DNA of 64,000 nt from Cichorium intybus (GCA_023525715.1 CM042012.1:42265528-42329527); one strand, 5' to 3'; positions 38,070-52,457 are shown, numbered from the stretch's first letter. Program-made: numbers and translations. The notes: a model not told the origin generated them from the sequence alone.

Positions 38070-39664
38070 CAAACTGATGTAGCTTCATTTTTGGTCCTTT
38101 TCACTCCCTTTTTACCCAATTCAAGTTCCAATTCAACCCAAGACTAATTATATATTAAAATACACATCTAAGAACTCATTTCCAAGTATTCCGCTCCTAT
38201 TCCAAATGCTCGTAACTTAAATCCATGGAAATCATAACTCAAATTCTTATCTCTTAACAAGTAGTTAATGAACTATGTTCCAAGTCAATCATTGCACCTA
38301 ACACCATCAAGTCCCCAATAAGTTCTTAACCAAGGTCATCCCTTAAGGGAGTCATTCCCACGTAAATCTAAAGAAGATAGCCTCATGGAATCTCCAATTC
38401 CAATCATTGGTCCAAATGGTTAAACCAATAGAATACCCAAATTCCAATCCATCAATTGATGAATACAAGTGGAGATTCCTTGTTCCATTTCATGGAATCA
38501 TTAGGAAGTGATCCTTACTCCACTCTTACTTCCAAATTGATGAAATAAACCCATTCATCCATTAGAAAAGAGATCCATTCACCATATACATGAAAAAAAC
38601 CAGTTTCAACACCCAATTCCCATATTCTAGTGGTTTAAGGTTTAAGATTACACATCAAGGGTTGGAATCCTTAGGGAATCATTAGAAATGAATCCCCTCA
38701 TCTAAAACCACCATATACATCCATTAATTTCTAGATTCCTCAACTAATCATCAAATCCCCAATTTCTAGGGATCATAACACCCAAATCAAACAAGTAATT
38801 AGATCTAGAGCATCCATGGGTTGGATGTTGATCAAAACATGAACTAGAATCATAAAAAAACACTTGGGATCCTAGGATTTCCTCCCCCAAATTACTATTT
38901 TCGAACTTGACATAAACCGCACCCAAAAATGGGTTTACAAGCTAGAAAAGGAAGGGTTTATACCTTAGATTGGCTACGAACTTCAAGTATATGATCAATC
39001 TTCAAGAACAAGCATCTATTCTTCTTGTAATCCATAAAAATTGCCATCCTCTTCCTTCCCCCTCTCTAAACTCGCGATTCTAGCTGAAAATGGGGAAAAC
39101 CCCCATCAAAACATTACATCTATCAAGACTTTGCAAAAATAGTCCCCATAATTTGATCTTTCTTCACCCAACACCCAAAAGTCCAATATTCTCATTAGAA
39201 GTCTCCATATTCATACTTAAGCCCCAAATATAATTATTTATTTCACTTGAGGCATTTTCTAGGTCAACACTAACCCTTAGTTTTTCCAAATTGACACAAA
39301 TGGTCCCTTATGCTAAAATTCTTTACACTTTGGGTCCTTAATATTAATTCAAGGAATTATTTGACCTAATTTAAACTCCACATCAATTCCTTCATAATAT
39401 CTTCTAATTTTTCCAAATCCATGACTACTCAAATCTACTTAGGGTAAGTTTGGCCAAATTGACACTTTTAGTCCTTATGACAAAATTTCTCACATTTGGT
39501 TACAAATAGATTTTAAAACTATATTTGGCTCATTTATTCATAATATAAAACATAACAAAATATTGAAATTTTTTATTCATTTGTTTTCCTTATTTACAAA
39601 ATAAGTTTTATTTGTCGGTTTAAGCCCAAAACTCCTAGGCCCAAAACGTGGATGTTGCACCCAG

Positions 39665-39934
39665 GATGATCATCATCGCCCTCCTGCACATTGGAGGATC
39701 GGACCATCCAACGAAACCGCAACAACTACACCTCCAAAAGATTCTTCTGCGGTTTTGGTTAGTCCACGACGTGCAAATCGAAGCCTGGGTACAACAATTG
39801 CACATCACCATTTTTCTTTAAAATTGTTTTCCAGGAAATCGCCTTGGAGCAGCTAGGAAGTTGCAGAAGATCGAGTAAGCGAATGATTTGATTTTACCGC
39901 ATTAATATTCAGTTGAGTTGGAGACTAAAAGACT
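39665..39934. other. MULE 3' internal sequence
   Basis: Mixed-composition sequence between the split LTR and the right TIR; no gene identified. Confidence 0.4.
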
Positions 39935-40085
39935 GAATTACCCCCATGTGAGGGGCACACGTCTACCTAAAGGGCTGGGAGTTAACGCTAATGCCCCGAG
40001 GGACTGTGACTGCAATGTTTAGGTCACCATAGGGACCAGGACCACCAACGTGAAATTTGAAAACGTGAACTGTCAGTGTAAATTC
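39935..40085 (-). repeat. MULE right terminal inverted repeat, truncated
   Basis: Inverted copy of the left TIR, missing the outer 30-odd bases. Confidence 0.75.
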
Positions 40086-40099
40086 CTATTAGGGCTCGT

Positions 40100-40430
40100 T
40101 TGGGTAAAGGTAAAAAGTTATTACTTGATGTTTATTTAGTGATTTTTTAATACATATTTGACAAATTATTACCCGATTTTTTTAACATATTTTGGCTATA
40201 CAAGTGTCGACCGTGGCATCCATGTCGGTATTTAGTACTTGTGAGTTGTGGACGAATATTAGATGAGCATCGAACTAATTTGGAAACCCCTATATTAGAA
40301 ACGTTGATTTGCACCCAAGATCGGGTACGAAAAATCAAGAAAACGAATAATAGACGACCCCGAAGACATATTAAAAGAAGATGTCATTGCTTTAGGTATA
40401 TTTGTTTCTTTTCTTCTGATATAAGTTTTA
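40100..40430 (+). pseudogene. hAT transposase C-terminal fragment
   Basis: Dimerisation-domain residues (SVFSTCE-like, then RTNLETPILETLICTQDRVR) homologous to 22330-22550. Short, with stops; abuts the truncated MULE TIR. Confidence 0.75.
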
Positions 40431-40744
40431 TAAATGTCTAACTTAAATTATGAAATACTTACACTATTATTTTATTATTTTTTTATAGAAATTAAATATG
40501 TTGTTCAAGGACACGGCCGGAAAGACAGAGACAAAACGTCAATTGAAGTTAAAAATGTGTTTACAAAAAATTGTTTTGTTTTGGTCATTTGGTGTGTCAC
40601 ACTAACAAATTTAGATTATTTTAGATTATTCAATTGTGTTTTCATTTTTTGGTAACAATTTATTAAAAGTGTGTTTATAAGTGTTTGCAACCTTTGTGTT
40701 TGTGTTGGTTTCATAGTTTATATCTCAAAAAATTCAATCCATCT

Positions 40745-41066
40745 AATATGCTACAATTTCAACATCCATCGGCCCAAAATATGCTACATAGAATATGCTA
40801 CAACCCAAAATATCCTATGGCCCGAAATATGCTACGACCCAAATTTTCAAGTTCCCGGTCCGGTTCCTAACCCAACATCCACCAGCCCAAGTCATTTCGG
40901 TTATACCTGATCTGATCTGATCTGGAACCGTAAAACCGGGACCGGGACCGACTAAAAACCCGAAACCAAGTATGCTACACCGGTTCGGTTCTCGGTTCTA
41001 TGTCTAATGATATTTCGGTTCGATTCCGCCTCGCTCGGTCCGGGTCCGGACCCAATCTTATCCCTA
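40745..41066 (+). mobile_element. hAT element 3'-end remnant beside CLE-A'
   Basis: Homologous to 8452-8651, with extra AATATGCTACA units, ending CTTATCCCTA. Confidence 0.6.
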
Positions 41067-41753
41067 CTTCCAAGTTCCTAATATGTAACTTTTACTTTAA
41101 CCCCTTTAAAGTTTTAACATACACATCTACCCTTCAACTTCATTTAAAATTACAACAGCAAGTACAATCATTAATAACTACAACCTACAACCATTCATAC
41201 CAAGTTAGGTAATCTACTTTAGTTTATGATTGATTAATATTAAGAAATAACCACATTTCAGAACACAAGAAGATCCGTAGTACCACTTAGAATGAAGTGG
41301 TATTTCGGGTTTCGAACTAAAGATTTATATCCTGATTACTTATAATAGTTATAATAATGCCATTTATTTATAAAACCACTTTTATACGATATGGGTATGA
41401 CAACTTTGTAATCCTATTTGTGACTCAAAATTCCATATCCATCTTACACATATACATACAGACGTGGCAATTGGGGGACGGTATATATGAGGTTGGAGAT
41501 ATGAATGTGAACACGGATACAAAAAGGGACCCGACCCATACCCTCTCCCTACTCGTTTATCCGGCATGCGATCATACAAGATTAGTTTGGCCAGGAAACA
41601 TACAACGATGGAGTTTAAGTACTAAATTTCCATTGATGAAAAAACATACAAACCGAAATCAGTACTTGATCTGTTCGAATCCTAGTTCTACTAAACAGAT
41701 TAAAAAAAAAGAATCAAATAATCCTACGTATAAACAAAAAGGTTTGTGGGTTT

Positions 41754-42008
41754 TTAGTTGTGAAGTGGATTTGGTCCACCGGGAACAAGCCGGCGGGAGA
41801 CTGTGAAAGCATCTTGATTGTTGTCTAAATTCTTGAACGCTGGTTTGGTGTGAAAGTGTCTCTCAAACGTTGCAACAAAGTTGGCTATTATTCTTTCTTC
41901 ATTCTTTATGTTTGTTGACCGGTCAACGAGGTTCCTACAACTCGACATATCCACCATTGATAGAAGAACGATGGCAAGTATGATCGAACCAGAAACTTGA
42001 AGCTTCAT
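41754..42008 (-). CDS. CLE-family peptide hormone precursor, copy A'
   Basis: An 84-residue pre-propeptide differing from copy A by one residue (R41I, CTC to CTA on the plus strand) plus one silent change. It has a signal peptide at 1-24 and the CLE motif RLVPGGPNPLHN at 73-84. The frame is open 27 codons further upstream, to 42089, but that ATG lies only 3 bp from the TATAAATAG box (42092-42100), so transcription must start downstream of it. The start shared by all four copies (42008) is chosen. Confidence 0.9.
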   Translation of the reverse strand: MKLQVSGSIILAIVLLSMVDMSSCRNLVDRSTNIKNEERIIANFVATFERHFHTKPAFKNLDNNQDAFTVSRRLVPGGPNPLHN

Positions 42009-42091
42009 CTTTGAAGAAGGTCGACAGAAAAAAGATGAAAAGATGTAAAGGTTTAAGAAATCTGATTGTGGTTTTAGGGTGGTAAGCAAGT

Positions 42092-42100
42092 CTATTTATA
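42092..42100 (-). promoter_or_regulatory. TATA box of CLE-A'
   Basis: TATAAATAG, about 90 bp upstream of the chosen ATG. Confidence 0.7.
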
Positions 42101-42668
42101 AGGAAATTTTCATATGTATAAAGGGCAACATTAGAATTAGATTCAAATTAATACTTCGTAACCGTGTCGTTATCTACTTATCTCAAGTCATCTTGCATTT
42201 TTAGCCATATGTTAAGGCGGTGACATTGTTATTTTATGGTAATTAAGCAGAAAAGTCGGACCTTAAAACCTCATCTTATACAGGTTTCACGGAATAACGA
42301 TTGACGATTGGCCTGATATTTCTTCTTATATCTGTCTTGCAATTTTCCATCATCTTTTGTACTTCTGTTCTAATTCGTAAACAAACCCTTCTTTTATTTA
42401 TTTTCCGTTTCAACACAACAAAAAATACACTGAAAAAGAAAATTTTATATTTAAGAAATTTACTTAAAATAGATTTTTAAATAAATGGTCCCATAATAAA
42501 TTTAAAAATATATTTTAATATGAAATTATTTAAAAAATACATGTAGTGTGTCCTTATTTCGATATTTAGGAGAATTTTTGGTCAAAATTAAAGGAAAAAT
42601 CCTGAGACATCTCTTATAATAGACTTTTTGAAATTCGGTTGTATAGAATGATTCTCATAAATTTCGAT

Positions 42669-43190
42669 ATGCAACGAACGATATCGTACTTAGAAAACGA
42701 AGCAGAAAGTTCACGGGTGCCGAGACAACGAGGTGGTCCTTTACGTAGACAACGTGAAGAAGGACACAATCGTCTATTTCAAGACTATTTTGCCGATGAC
42801 GTCGTTTACGCATCTGAGTTCCGACGAAGGTTCCGAATGAGTAAACGGTTGCTTTTACACATAGTTACCAATATGGAATCACAATATGCTTATTTCCAAC
42901 AACGGTGGGATGCAAAAGGTGTAATGGGTTTTCGCCAATCAGAAATACACATCGGCAGTCCGGCAATTAGGTTTCGATTTATGAGGTGACACGTGGGATG
43001 AGTACCTACGTATGTCTGAAATAACGTCATGGGAAACACTTAACAAGTTTGCGAAAGCTATCATATTGGTTTACGGTAAACGATATTTACGTAAGCCAAC
43101 TATTAACGACATGCATCAACCGTATACGACACACAACACAAAAACAGGCATGGGTTACCAGGGATTTAAAGCGTTTTTTTGTTATTTGTA
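42669..43190 (+). pseudogene. PIF/Harbinger transposase fragment A'
   Basis: N-terminal HARBI1/ALP1-like sequence: RLFQDYFADDVVYASEFRRR, MSKRLLLHIVTNMESQYAYF, then after a frame break WDEYLRMSE and GKRYLRKPTINDMHQ. It stops at the same place as the A copy, before the catalytic Asp residues. Confidence 0.8.
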
Positions 43191-43344
43191 ATATTCATTT
43201 CATGTAATGTTTCTTATTTTTATTGTATGCCTTTTCTTTTTTAAATTTAATGTATGTGACGCATATGTGGCACCTAATTCTTATGGGTTGGAAGGCATCC
43301 ATACCCTTTAGCCTTAGGCTTTGAGGTTTGGCTGCGGCAGACCA

Positions 43345-43347
<3 letters not shown>

Positions 43348-43413
<66 letters not shown>
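43348..43413. repeat. (CT)n microsatellite
   Basis: About 33 CT units at the position occupied by poly(C) in block 1. Confidence 0.95.
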
Positions 43414-45316
<1,903 letters not shown>

Positions 45317-48300
45317 TAACCATATTCTAAAATTTATAACGTATTACATAGAGACGTCGGGCAAACGGGCAACAAGCTGCGCCGCTAGCCCTTTTTGAAT
45401 GGCAAAGCTGATACGCTTAAAAACAAAATCCAAAGATCTAAGGGACATGATGGTACTCTGCATAATCCGTTGAACTCTGTTGAGTAGCTCCACAGCTTCA
45501 GGTGCAAGAAAACCAAAGGTATCAAAAGCGAAAGGGATAAACACATGTTGATTTTCACGACATGCCTTATCGTGTTTATCCACTTTACATGCAGCTGCTT
45601 TCAAAGCCGCTTGCCTCCCTGTAAAACCTCCACTCCTCAAGTTCACAAGAGGGGAAACCCCGGTAAGGTCCACACATGCATGTTTACCTCCCATCCATCC
45701 GAAGACCAAAATGTGAGCAGGCTTGAGCGTAGATCTCCCGTCTGAAGGGTCAGTCAAAAAGTTAACAGGAGCTTCTTTACGTACCGAAACCCCGGCACGT
45801 CGGCAGACGTCAAAAAGAACATCCCTAACCATATCATGACGGTATTTGAAACCTGGGAGCTCCCGACAATGAACAGCATGATCCCCAAAAGAGTCCAAGC
45901 ACGCCTTGTGACAAACCGGACATATCTCGTCGCTCGGAAAAAGAGGAATCATAAGGCGGTACCGTAGAATAGCGCGATATTCCACAGGGGACATATATAG
46001 ACCGAGGCCGTCAATGGGGATAGCTAGCAAAAAATCCTGTGCATGAGGAGCTTGAAGACACTCCAATACGGCTTTCTGCCTGAACGTCATGTGAAAGTCG
46101 TTTTCCATATCCTTGACGATCTTACTAAAAAGAGCATTCGCCAATGTTTTTTGGGATTTAGGGGGGGCGATGTCCTTATTAGTGAAACCGTTACAGTCAA
46201 AATCTGGAATTGTGCCACGCAGACGATCCAAAGCAGAATAATAATCAATGTCCATACCATATATGCCACTGTGTTGCAAGATGTGGTCTTGTAAGGTCCA
46301 AGATTGGGCCCTCGATGCTACAAAAGCGTACGATGAAGCCTCACTAGCAGAGTACAAACCCAAACCACCAAAACGTATTGGTAAGGAAACCAACCGCCAC
46401 TGGAAGTCTCCAAAGTAACGGCCACCACAAACCACAATGTCTTCGATGGAAACACGCAACCCTTTGTCAAAAAACAAAGCCGCCTCCTCCATGTGCACCG
46501 GTTGGCAAGTTCTTAAACCAAAGAAAAGTTTAGCAATGCCCATACAAGAACGTAGCAAAAGGAGCTGACTCTGCGGGTCACAAAGCTGGGGAAGAAGGCT
46601 CATCAAATCAACAGCCTTGACAGCTCTCTTCAAGGCGAGCCCACTAATGAACCCCACGTCTCTGCTAACAGCCCCCCCAGGAGCTTTACTCCCAAAGAAG
46701 GTCTACCAATATCTGCTGGGAAACATCCGTCTCGAAGTTTCCTACGATCACAAGAGGGCCAAAAAATCTCAGTTTTCTTAATATTCAGCTCCAGACCCAA
46801 CCCTGGGCCATCCTCCTGAATAATTTTTAACACCTTCGCCACCACATCGGAGTCTCCAATAACGGTCCCATCATCTAAATACCAAGCATGGAGCAGTAGC
46901 TTGCAATTGTCTCGAATTTTATGCATGAGAGGGTGTAAAACAAGGGCAAAAGGAAGGGGTCCTAATGGATCACCTTGTTGAACCCCAGTGGTGGACCATA
47001 TATGGGTGTCACCTATGTAAAGCCTGGATGCCCTCCCATATAAGAAATCGACCCGCAAGGAAATAGAAGGGCACATCCTTCTAACCTCGCGGATTAAGAC
47101 GGATCTATCCACCATGTTAAAAGCATTCGAGAAATCCACCGCAAGCAGGGTAAGGGACCCATTATCGTGGTGTTTACACAGCACCCGATTGGCACAATGC
47201 AAAACAGACTCAGCACCCCCGGACACGCCGACCCCAAATTGAAAATCGTTAAGGTATTTAACCATATCTTTCCCAACTCCCTTCATAGCCACCTTCGAAA
47301 CCAACCTCCTCCATATAGTACCAACTGCAATTGGCCGGATGCCGTTGTCTGGTTTAATAAGTGGTGTGAGAGGTGCAGAAGCAACAAACTCTGCCAAAAC
47401 AGATGGACATCTTCCCCTAACCATAAATTAACAACTGAGGTTATGGCCCGTAAGAGATCTGTGGCTAAAGCTGAACCCTCTCCGCATAGGGCATCTAAAA
47501 TATGTTGGGCCCTCAAGCCATCTCTACCACAAGAAGTCCCTTTAGGGAAAGATTTAATGCAACCAAGAACACTATCGAAATCGGCTACAAGGGGAGGCTC
47601 AGAGTAAAAGGTGCCCGGCATAGAAGGGGGTGGTTTCAGAGGATGCTTATCCTCTAAGGCTTTAATGGTATCACCATTGTAAGGCGCAACACCATAGGAG
47701 GATAAAACTTTAACTGCGGCAGTAAAATGACCATCTGCAACTTTACGGAGACATTGTCTAATGTTGTTCTTAGCCGTTGTGTTAGGTCGTATGTTGTCCC
47801 CGCCCTGGCTCATGTGCCCACCCCCGTGGTTGTCGAAAATGTTTTTTAAAAGGGTTGGGACACCGTCCTCTTTCCCCCATGTAGCCAAGGACTTCAAGAT
47901 GCAACTTTGTTGTATGGAGTTTCTGTTCCCAGATCTGCTTTCTTGTCTGTTCTTGGGTCTAAACAGCTGCAGCGTGCAACGCGGTAGAAGGAACAACTTA
48001 ACCCAGGCATCAACAGAGTTGGGCTGGGCAATCACCTTGTAAATTGTTGATTTAAAAGCCTGCGAGAAAGCTAAACGACAACTGTGAGGGATACTTTTGA
48101 CTGTAGTGATAGGCATTTTAAAGACACGGTCAAGAAGCTCAAGATCCATAACCCATTCCTCTGAAACATTTGGCACATTATTCTGAGCATCCGGCTTAAC
48201 AATACCGACAATGTGTGTGGTCGCACCAATGTCCCCTTTAATAAAATGAACAAGACCATTCGGATGATGACATGGCCGACTAACCGCATGCAGAGATATA

Positions 48301-49228
48301 CAATCCCCACACAACCATTGACCGAGAGACAACAACGTTTTTTCCACCTCCATAAATAAACCATGATCCGTTGACAAAGCGTCACGCAATACCCGTTTGC
48401 GGTCATCATTTAAAAGATGTTGACTTTTAAGGTGAGAAATCATACGAGAGTTTCCTTTATTACCCCCTTCACCTATCCGGCAACAATGGAAACTTCTAAA
48501 CGGGCACGGATAAAAACTATCAGACACAATAGAAGAAGAAGAAGAAGCCATGCCTCGAGATGAAGCAATAACATGGGGGATGAAATAAATATAGGAAAAA
48601 GAAAACAAATGACACCAACACAATGTTGGGTTCTACAGAAGGAGAGTAGCCCCAGCACCCAAATTACATCATCCAAGAAATAAACAAAGAACCAGGAATG
48701 ATGTACCAAAAATAAAGCTCCAGCCAAAGAAAATTTGACTCTGGCATTTTATCAAACACATGGAGGGCAAACAAACAAAAACAGAAACTGCAGTGTCATT
48801 AGGCACTGCTTTACGCTACCTGTGAATGGAAAACACAAAAGAATTGCAAAGCAGGAAAAACACAAACTAACAGAATATATCGCTGAGGAAATCAAAAGGA
48901 AAAATCAAACTAATAGCAAACTGAGTGACAGAAGACGATGATGTGGAGAAGAAAGCAGATGAACAGACAACAAATCAAGAATCGGACCAGGCTTCGTTCC
49001 TTTGAACCGTAGGTGGGAGTAGATCACATACTACTCTCGATTCCTTCTTTACAGAATTCCAATTGTCAATGCTCAGAGAAATAGAAGCCATGGATGTCGA
49101 TCAAAGTATTAAACTGGAGCAGGTCTTCCTTGGAATTCTGAAGCATGAATCGGCTTTGATCAATTGCAGAATCAATTGCATAATCAATGGAATTCCCTCA
49201 TTGTTTGGTTCATTGGAGGAGTCATCGT
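45317..49228 (-). mobile_element. Non-LTR retrotransposon with restriction-like endonuclease
   Basis: About 3.9 kb present only in block 2: block-1 sequence 13400-13540 is continuous except for about 40 bp where this element sits. On the minus strand it encodes N-terminal zinc-binding motifs, a reverse transcriptase and a C-terminal CCHC plus restriction-like endonuclease, the order seen in R2-type elements. The 3' end (plus 45317) has no poly(A) tail, also R2-like. The boundaries are accurate to roughly 20 bp. Confidence 0.75.
45344..48551 (-). pseudogene. Reverse transcriptase / restriction-like endonuclease polyprotein, two frameshifts
   Basis: Three overlapping open pieces. Piece 1 (from the Met at 48551; the frame is open to 48623) has Cys/His-rich motifs (a C...H-x4-H finger ending ISHLKSQH, and WLCGDCISLHAVSRPC) and the RT entry motif SFPKGTSCGRDGLRAQHIL. 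Piece 2 (47424-46630) holds PLIKPDNGIRPIAVG, LAVDFSNAFNMVDR (catalytic Asp), TGVQQGDPLGPL and AWYLDDGTVIG (YLDD). Piece 3 (46657-45344) ends with CPVCHKACLDSFGDHAVHC (CCHC) and LKPAHILVFGWMGGKHACVD, the endonuclease core. Both breaks fit single-base losses in G runs (near 47412 and 46675). Family endonucleases usually show P-x-D or PD at the KPAH position, so His may replace a catalytic Asp. Confidence 0.8.
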
Positions 49229-49230
49229 AA
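49069..49230 (+). CDS. Hypothetical 53-residue frame at the retroelement 5' edge
   Basis: ATG at 49069 to TAA at 49228-49230; begins MLREIEAMDVDQSIKLEQ and is moderately hydrophobic in the middle. The frame extends about 25 codons upstream without a stop. It is antisense to the non-LTR element and ends exactly at its boundary. No family recognised; it may be chance or part of a captured exon. Confidence 0.15.
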   Translation: MLREIEAMDVDQSIKLEQVFLGILKHESALINCRINCIINGIPSLFGSLEESS

Positions 49231-49253
49231 GCCACAGATCATCATCGATGATA

Positions 49254-49397
<144 letters not shown>

Positions 49398-49482
49398 GAT
49401 GTGTCATACCTATTGATAATCTAAAACCCTCGCCAACAGCCATTGATGTACTAGATCGATAAAAACACAAATTCGTAAAAAC

Positions 49483-49904
49483 CAGTGTTCCAGAAATCGG
49501 CATTGGCGGCCGATTAATCGTTTGACAGTCTGCAACCGATTAGGATTAGGCCTAATCGGTCAAGCTTGGCGGTTTGGTCAAATACCGGCCTTAGTCAACA
49601 AATATTTTTTTAAATTATTTTTTAAATTTTAATTTTTTTTATTTGGTCAAATATTGGTCTAATAAGTCAACAAATCTCAAGAAAATCTTAAAGAATGAAA
49701 ATACACAATATATAATATTTGATGTGTATCTAAGAATAAAATGAATCATACTTTGCTATTTTGTTATATTCATTTATTTTTAAATAAATTCCTTTATATT
49801 TTAGGGTCTCAGATTAATCCCCAAGTAATCCCCTACTAATCCCTAATTAATCCCTTAACCCCACTCGACTGCCAAGCTACTGTCAGGAGATTTTTACAAC
49901 CTTG
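49483..49904. mobile_element. hAT-like MITE, block-2 copy
   Basis: Counterpart of 13639-14055, with duplication GTAAAAAC left and GTAAAAC right (one A lost). Confidence 0.75.
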
Positions 49905-49962
49905 GTAAAACACAAATTGGTAACATATAACGGTAACATACCTCGGTGTGGATGTAGTAGTC

Positions 49963-50265
49963 TCAAAATTGCATAACCTCTCGATCTACGGGACTGAAGG
50001 AAGGAGCTTTTATATATGGGTAGATTTCTTCTAAGTAATCCATCATTATACGAGATTCACAAAGCAGCGATTTGTTTGGTTGTATAATAACAGGGACATA
50101 CTTGATAGATTTGAGGTTGAGGACAAATTGATAGATTTCCTCTACATACTCATACTTGATAGATTTGAGGTTGAAGACGAATTGAGCCCTGTTGACAAAT
50201 ATACTTGCAACGGAGCCGAGTAGCTTTATTTGACTTGTTTCCGCCATTAAATGAGATTGATGCAT
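49963..50265 (-). pseudogene. Tau-class GST fragment, copy 2
   Basis: 100 codons: KLLGSVASIFVNRAQF, where the usual SPF is SIF, then LKSIKYEYVEE, YVPVIIQPNKSLLCESR and MMDYLEEIYP, and a stop after the PVDREVMQF end. It has the same internal duplication of the LKSIKY segment as copy 1, so that lesion predates the block duplication. The C-terminal domain is missing. Confidence 0.72.
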
Positions 50266-50412
50266 ACTTGTTACAATGGGTCATGGAACATATTAGCAGG
50301 TTAAAATAGAGTTTAATCCCTTAAAACGCAAGAAAAATAAGAAGACGAGACTTTTAAACCAAAAGCTGAAAGTTCGATAAGTCACAATATATTTTTTCCA
50401 ATAAAAAATGTA

Positions 50413-51945
50413 ATGATCATGAATGTAAACAACATCACTTCAAATGATATGAGTATTGAGTTTTTAGTTAAAAATTTACCTACCTTGAATGATGATGGAA
50501 AACACTTCCAAGTCAGGTGCATGACACATATTTTAAACCTTATTGTGAAGGACGGTCTTAAAACACATAACTACCACGTGTATTGTGTTAGAAAGCGGTG
50601 AAGTACATTAGAAATTCAACCACAAGAATTTCAAGGTTCAAGAGGTGAATGAAAGAATATGGACTTGAGTCGAAACCATTCTTATGCGGAGATTGTCCTG
50701 CATATTGGAATTCAACGTACGAGTTGTTGATGTTGGCTTACGTGTTATGAGTGGCTTTTCCCGTGTACGAACTTGAAGACTGTTTTTGGACGTTATAAAA
50801 AACGCAGCTTCAAAAAATTGAAAAAGAAAAAGTTTTTTGACGTTTTTTAAAAAACGCGGCTTTAAATAGTTTAAAAAAAATGTTCTCGAAGGTATTTTTA
50901 TGTATTCTTATGTTGTATTTTTTTTATTTTATCGAGCCTATGTATATACGAGATCAAAGTGGAAGAGTACCAGAGCATACTATACTGACTTTGAAGTTCT
51001 GCAACTAATTGTCGATTTTCTTGAAAAGTTTAAATCAGAACTGATCTTATATCATCATCCACGAAACCGTTGATCTATGTATTTTTACGGGAGGTGTTAG
51101 ATGTAGATAAACATCTAAGAGAGTGAGAAACAAGACCGAATTTTGGCAAAATATGTGGGGATATGCGGAAAAAGTATAACAAATATTGCGGTTCTTTTGA
51201 CAAAATGAATGATTTTGTATATTTCGCGGTATTGTTAGATCCTGAATTTAAGTCCTCATTATTGTCATATTCGTTTACACAAATGGTCAAAACACCGTAT
51301 CAGAGTCAAATCCTATGGCAAACTCGGAAATACAATTGAAGGTGATAGCCGTGGTGTGCGAGGTTGAAAACAAGATGGAATTTATTTACAATCTACAAAA
51401 ATAATTTCGACAATCTTGGATCGTCTCAAGAAGAAAGTCGCAACAAATGAGGGGCTTGTGAAAATGACTTCTTGGGTGATTTCTTAGTATGGAAGGTCCG
51501 ACATCGGTTTCAATTGACATCGAATTTAAAACGTATTTGAATGAGCAAAACGAAGTTTATAATAAAGAATTCGATATTCTCAAGTATTGGAAGAAAAATG
51601 CGGCTCGTTTTCCTATTATGGCGAAAAGTAAAAAATTATTACGTAATATTTATTTAGTGATTTTTTTAATACATATTTGACAATTTATTAACCGTTTGTA
51701 TATATTTTTTGGCTATACAAGTGTCGATCGTGGCATTCGAGTCAACATTTAGTACTTGTGGAAGAATATTAGAGTATCGAATTAATTTGACAACCACTAT
51801 AGTAGAAGCGTTGATTTACACCCAAGATCGAGTAAGAAAATAAAGAAAACCGATAATAGACGACCCCGATAACATATTGAGAGGTGTTGTCGTTGCATTG
51901 GATACATTTGTTTCTTTTCTTTTCATATAAGTTTTATAAATGTCT
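50413..51945 (+). pseudogene. hAT transposase remnant, copy 2
   Basis: Uninterrupted counterpart of the block-1 remnant: RCMTHILNLIVKDGLKTHNY at 50513-50575 spans the site where block 1 carries the TRIM. The DCPAYWNSTYELL-like region is near 50690, DPEFKSSLL near 51245 and the dimerisation domain (FESTFSTCGRILEYRINL) at 51735-51860. Frameshifts and stops throughout. Confidence 0.85.
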
Positions 51946-52457
51946 ATCTTGAATTATGATATTTACTATTATTTACTTATTATTTTTATAGAAATTAAAG
52001 ATGCAATTCAAAGACATGGTCGGAAAGATAGAGGAAAAACGTCAATTAAAGTTTAAAAATGTGTTTGCAAAAATTCTTTTATTTTGGTCATTTAGTGCGT
52101 CACACTAAAAAAATTGGATTATTTTAGTTTATTCAATTGTGTTCTCATTCTCTGGTGACAATTTATTGAAAGTATGTTTAAAAGTGTTTGCAACCTTTGT
52201 TTTTGTGTTGGTTTCATTGTTTGTATCTCAAAACTACAATTAAATAATTCTAATCAAATTACAAATAAGACTAAATTAAATAAATGTAATCAAATTACAA
52301 CATCCAATGACCCAAAATATCCTACATCCCAAAATATGCTACCGACCAAAATTTCAAGCACGCGGTCCGGTTCCTGGCCCAACATCCACCGGCCCAAGTC
52401 GTTTCGGTTCTACCCGGTCTGGAACCAGGACCGAGTAAAAACCCGAAACAGAGTATA

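Larger units (their letters stand above)
29701..39659 (-). mobile_element. LTR (solo-type) split by the Copia element
   Basis: The minus-strand start TGCAACATCC at 39659 and end GCGAGGGTGTTTCA at 29701 bound about 2.3 kb after removing the Copia element (30086-37753). Flanks CCCGG (29696-29700) and CCCAG (39660-39664) would be a 5-bp target duplication with one change. No internal domain is seen. It contains CACG-N3-CGTG palindromes near 37993-38069. Confidence 0.65.
24805..40085 (+). mobile_element. Autonomous-type MULE (Mutator-like), expanded by nested insertions
   Basis: Left TIR 24805 to about 24990 and right TIR about 39935-40085 are inverted copies sharing AATTTACACTGACAGT, AAATTTCACGTT and GTGACCTAAACATTG. 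The right TIR lacks its outermost 30-odd bases at the junction with block 2, so no target duplication can be read. It encodes a decayed MURA transposase and contains a SINE, a hAT MITE, a solo-type LTR and a full Copia element. Without these it would be about 5 kb. Confidence 0.8.

Noticed and set aside
41357..41806. 149-residue plus-strand frame overlapping CLE-A'
   Set aside because: Antisense to the CLE gene and interrupted in the A copy; the CLE frame is the conserved one.
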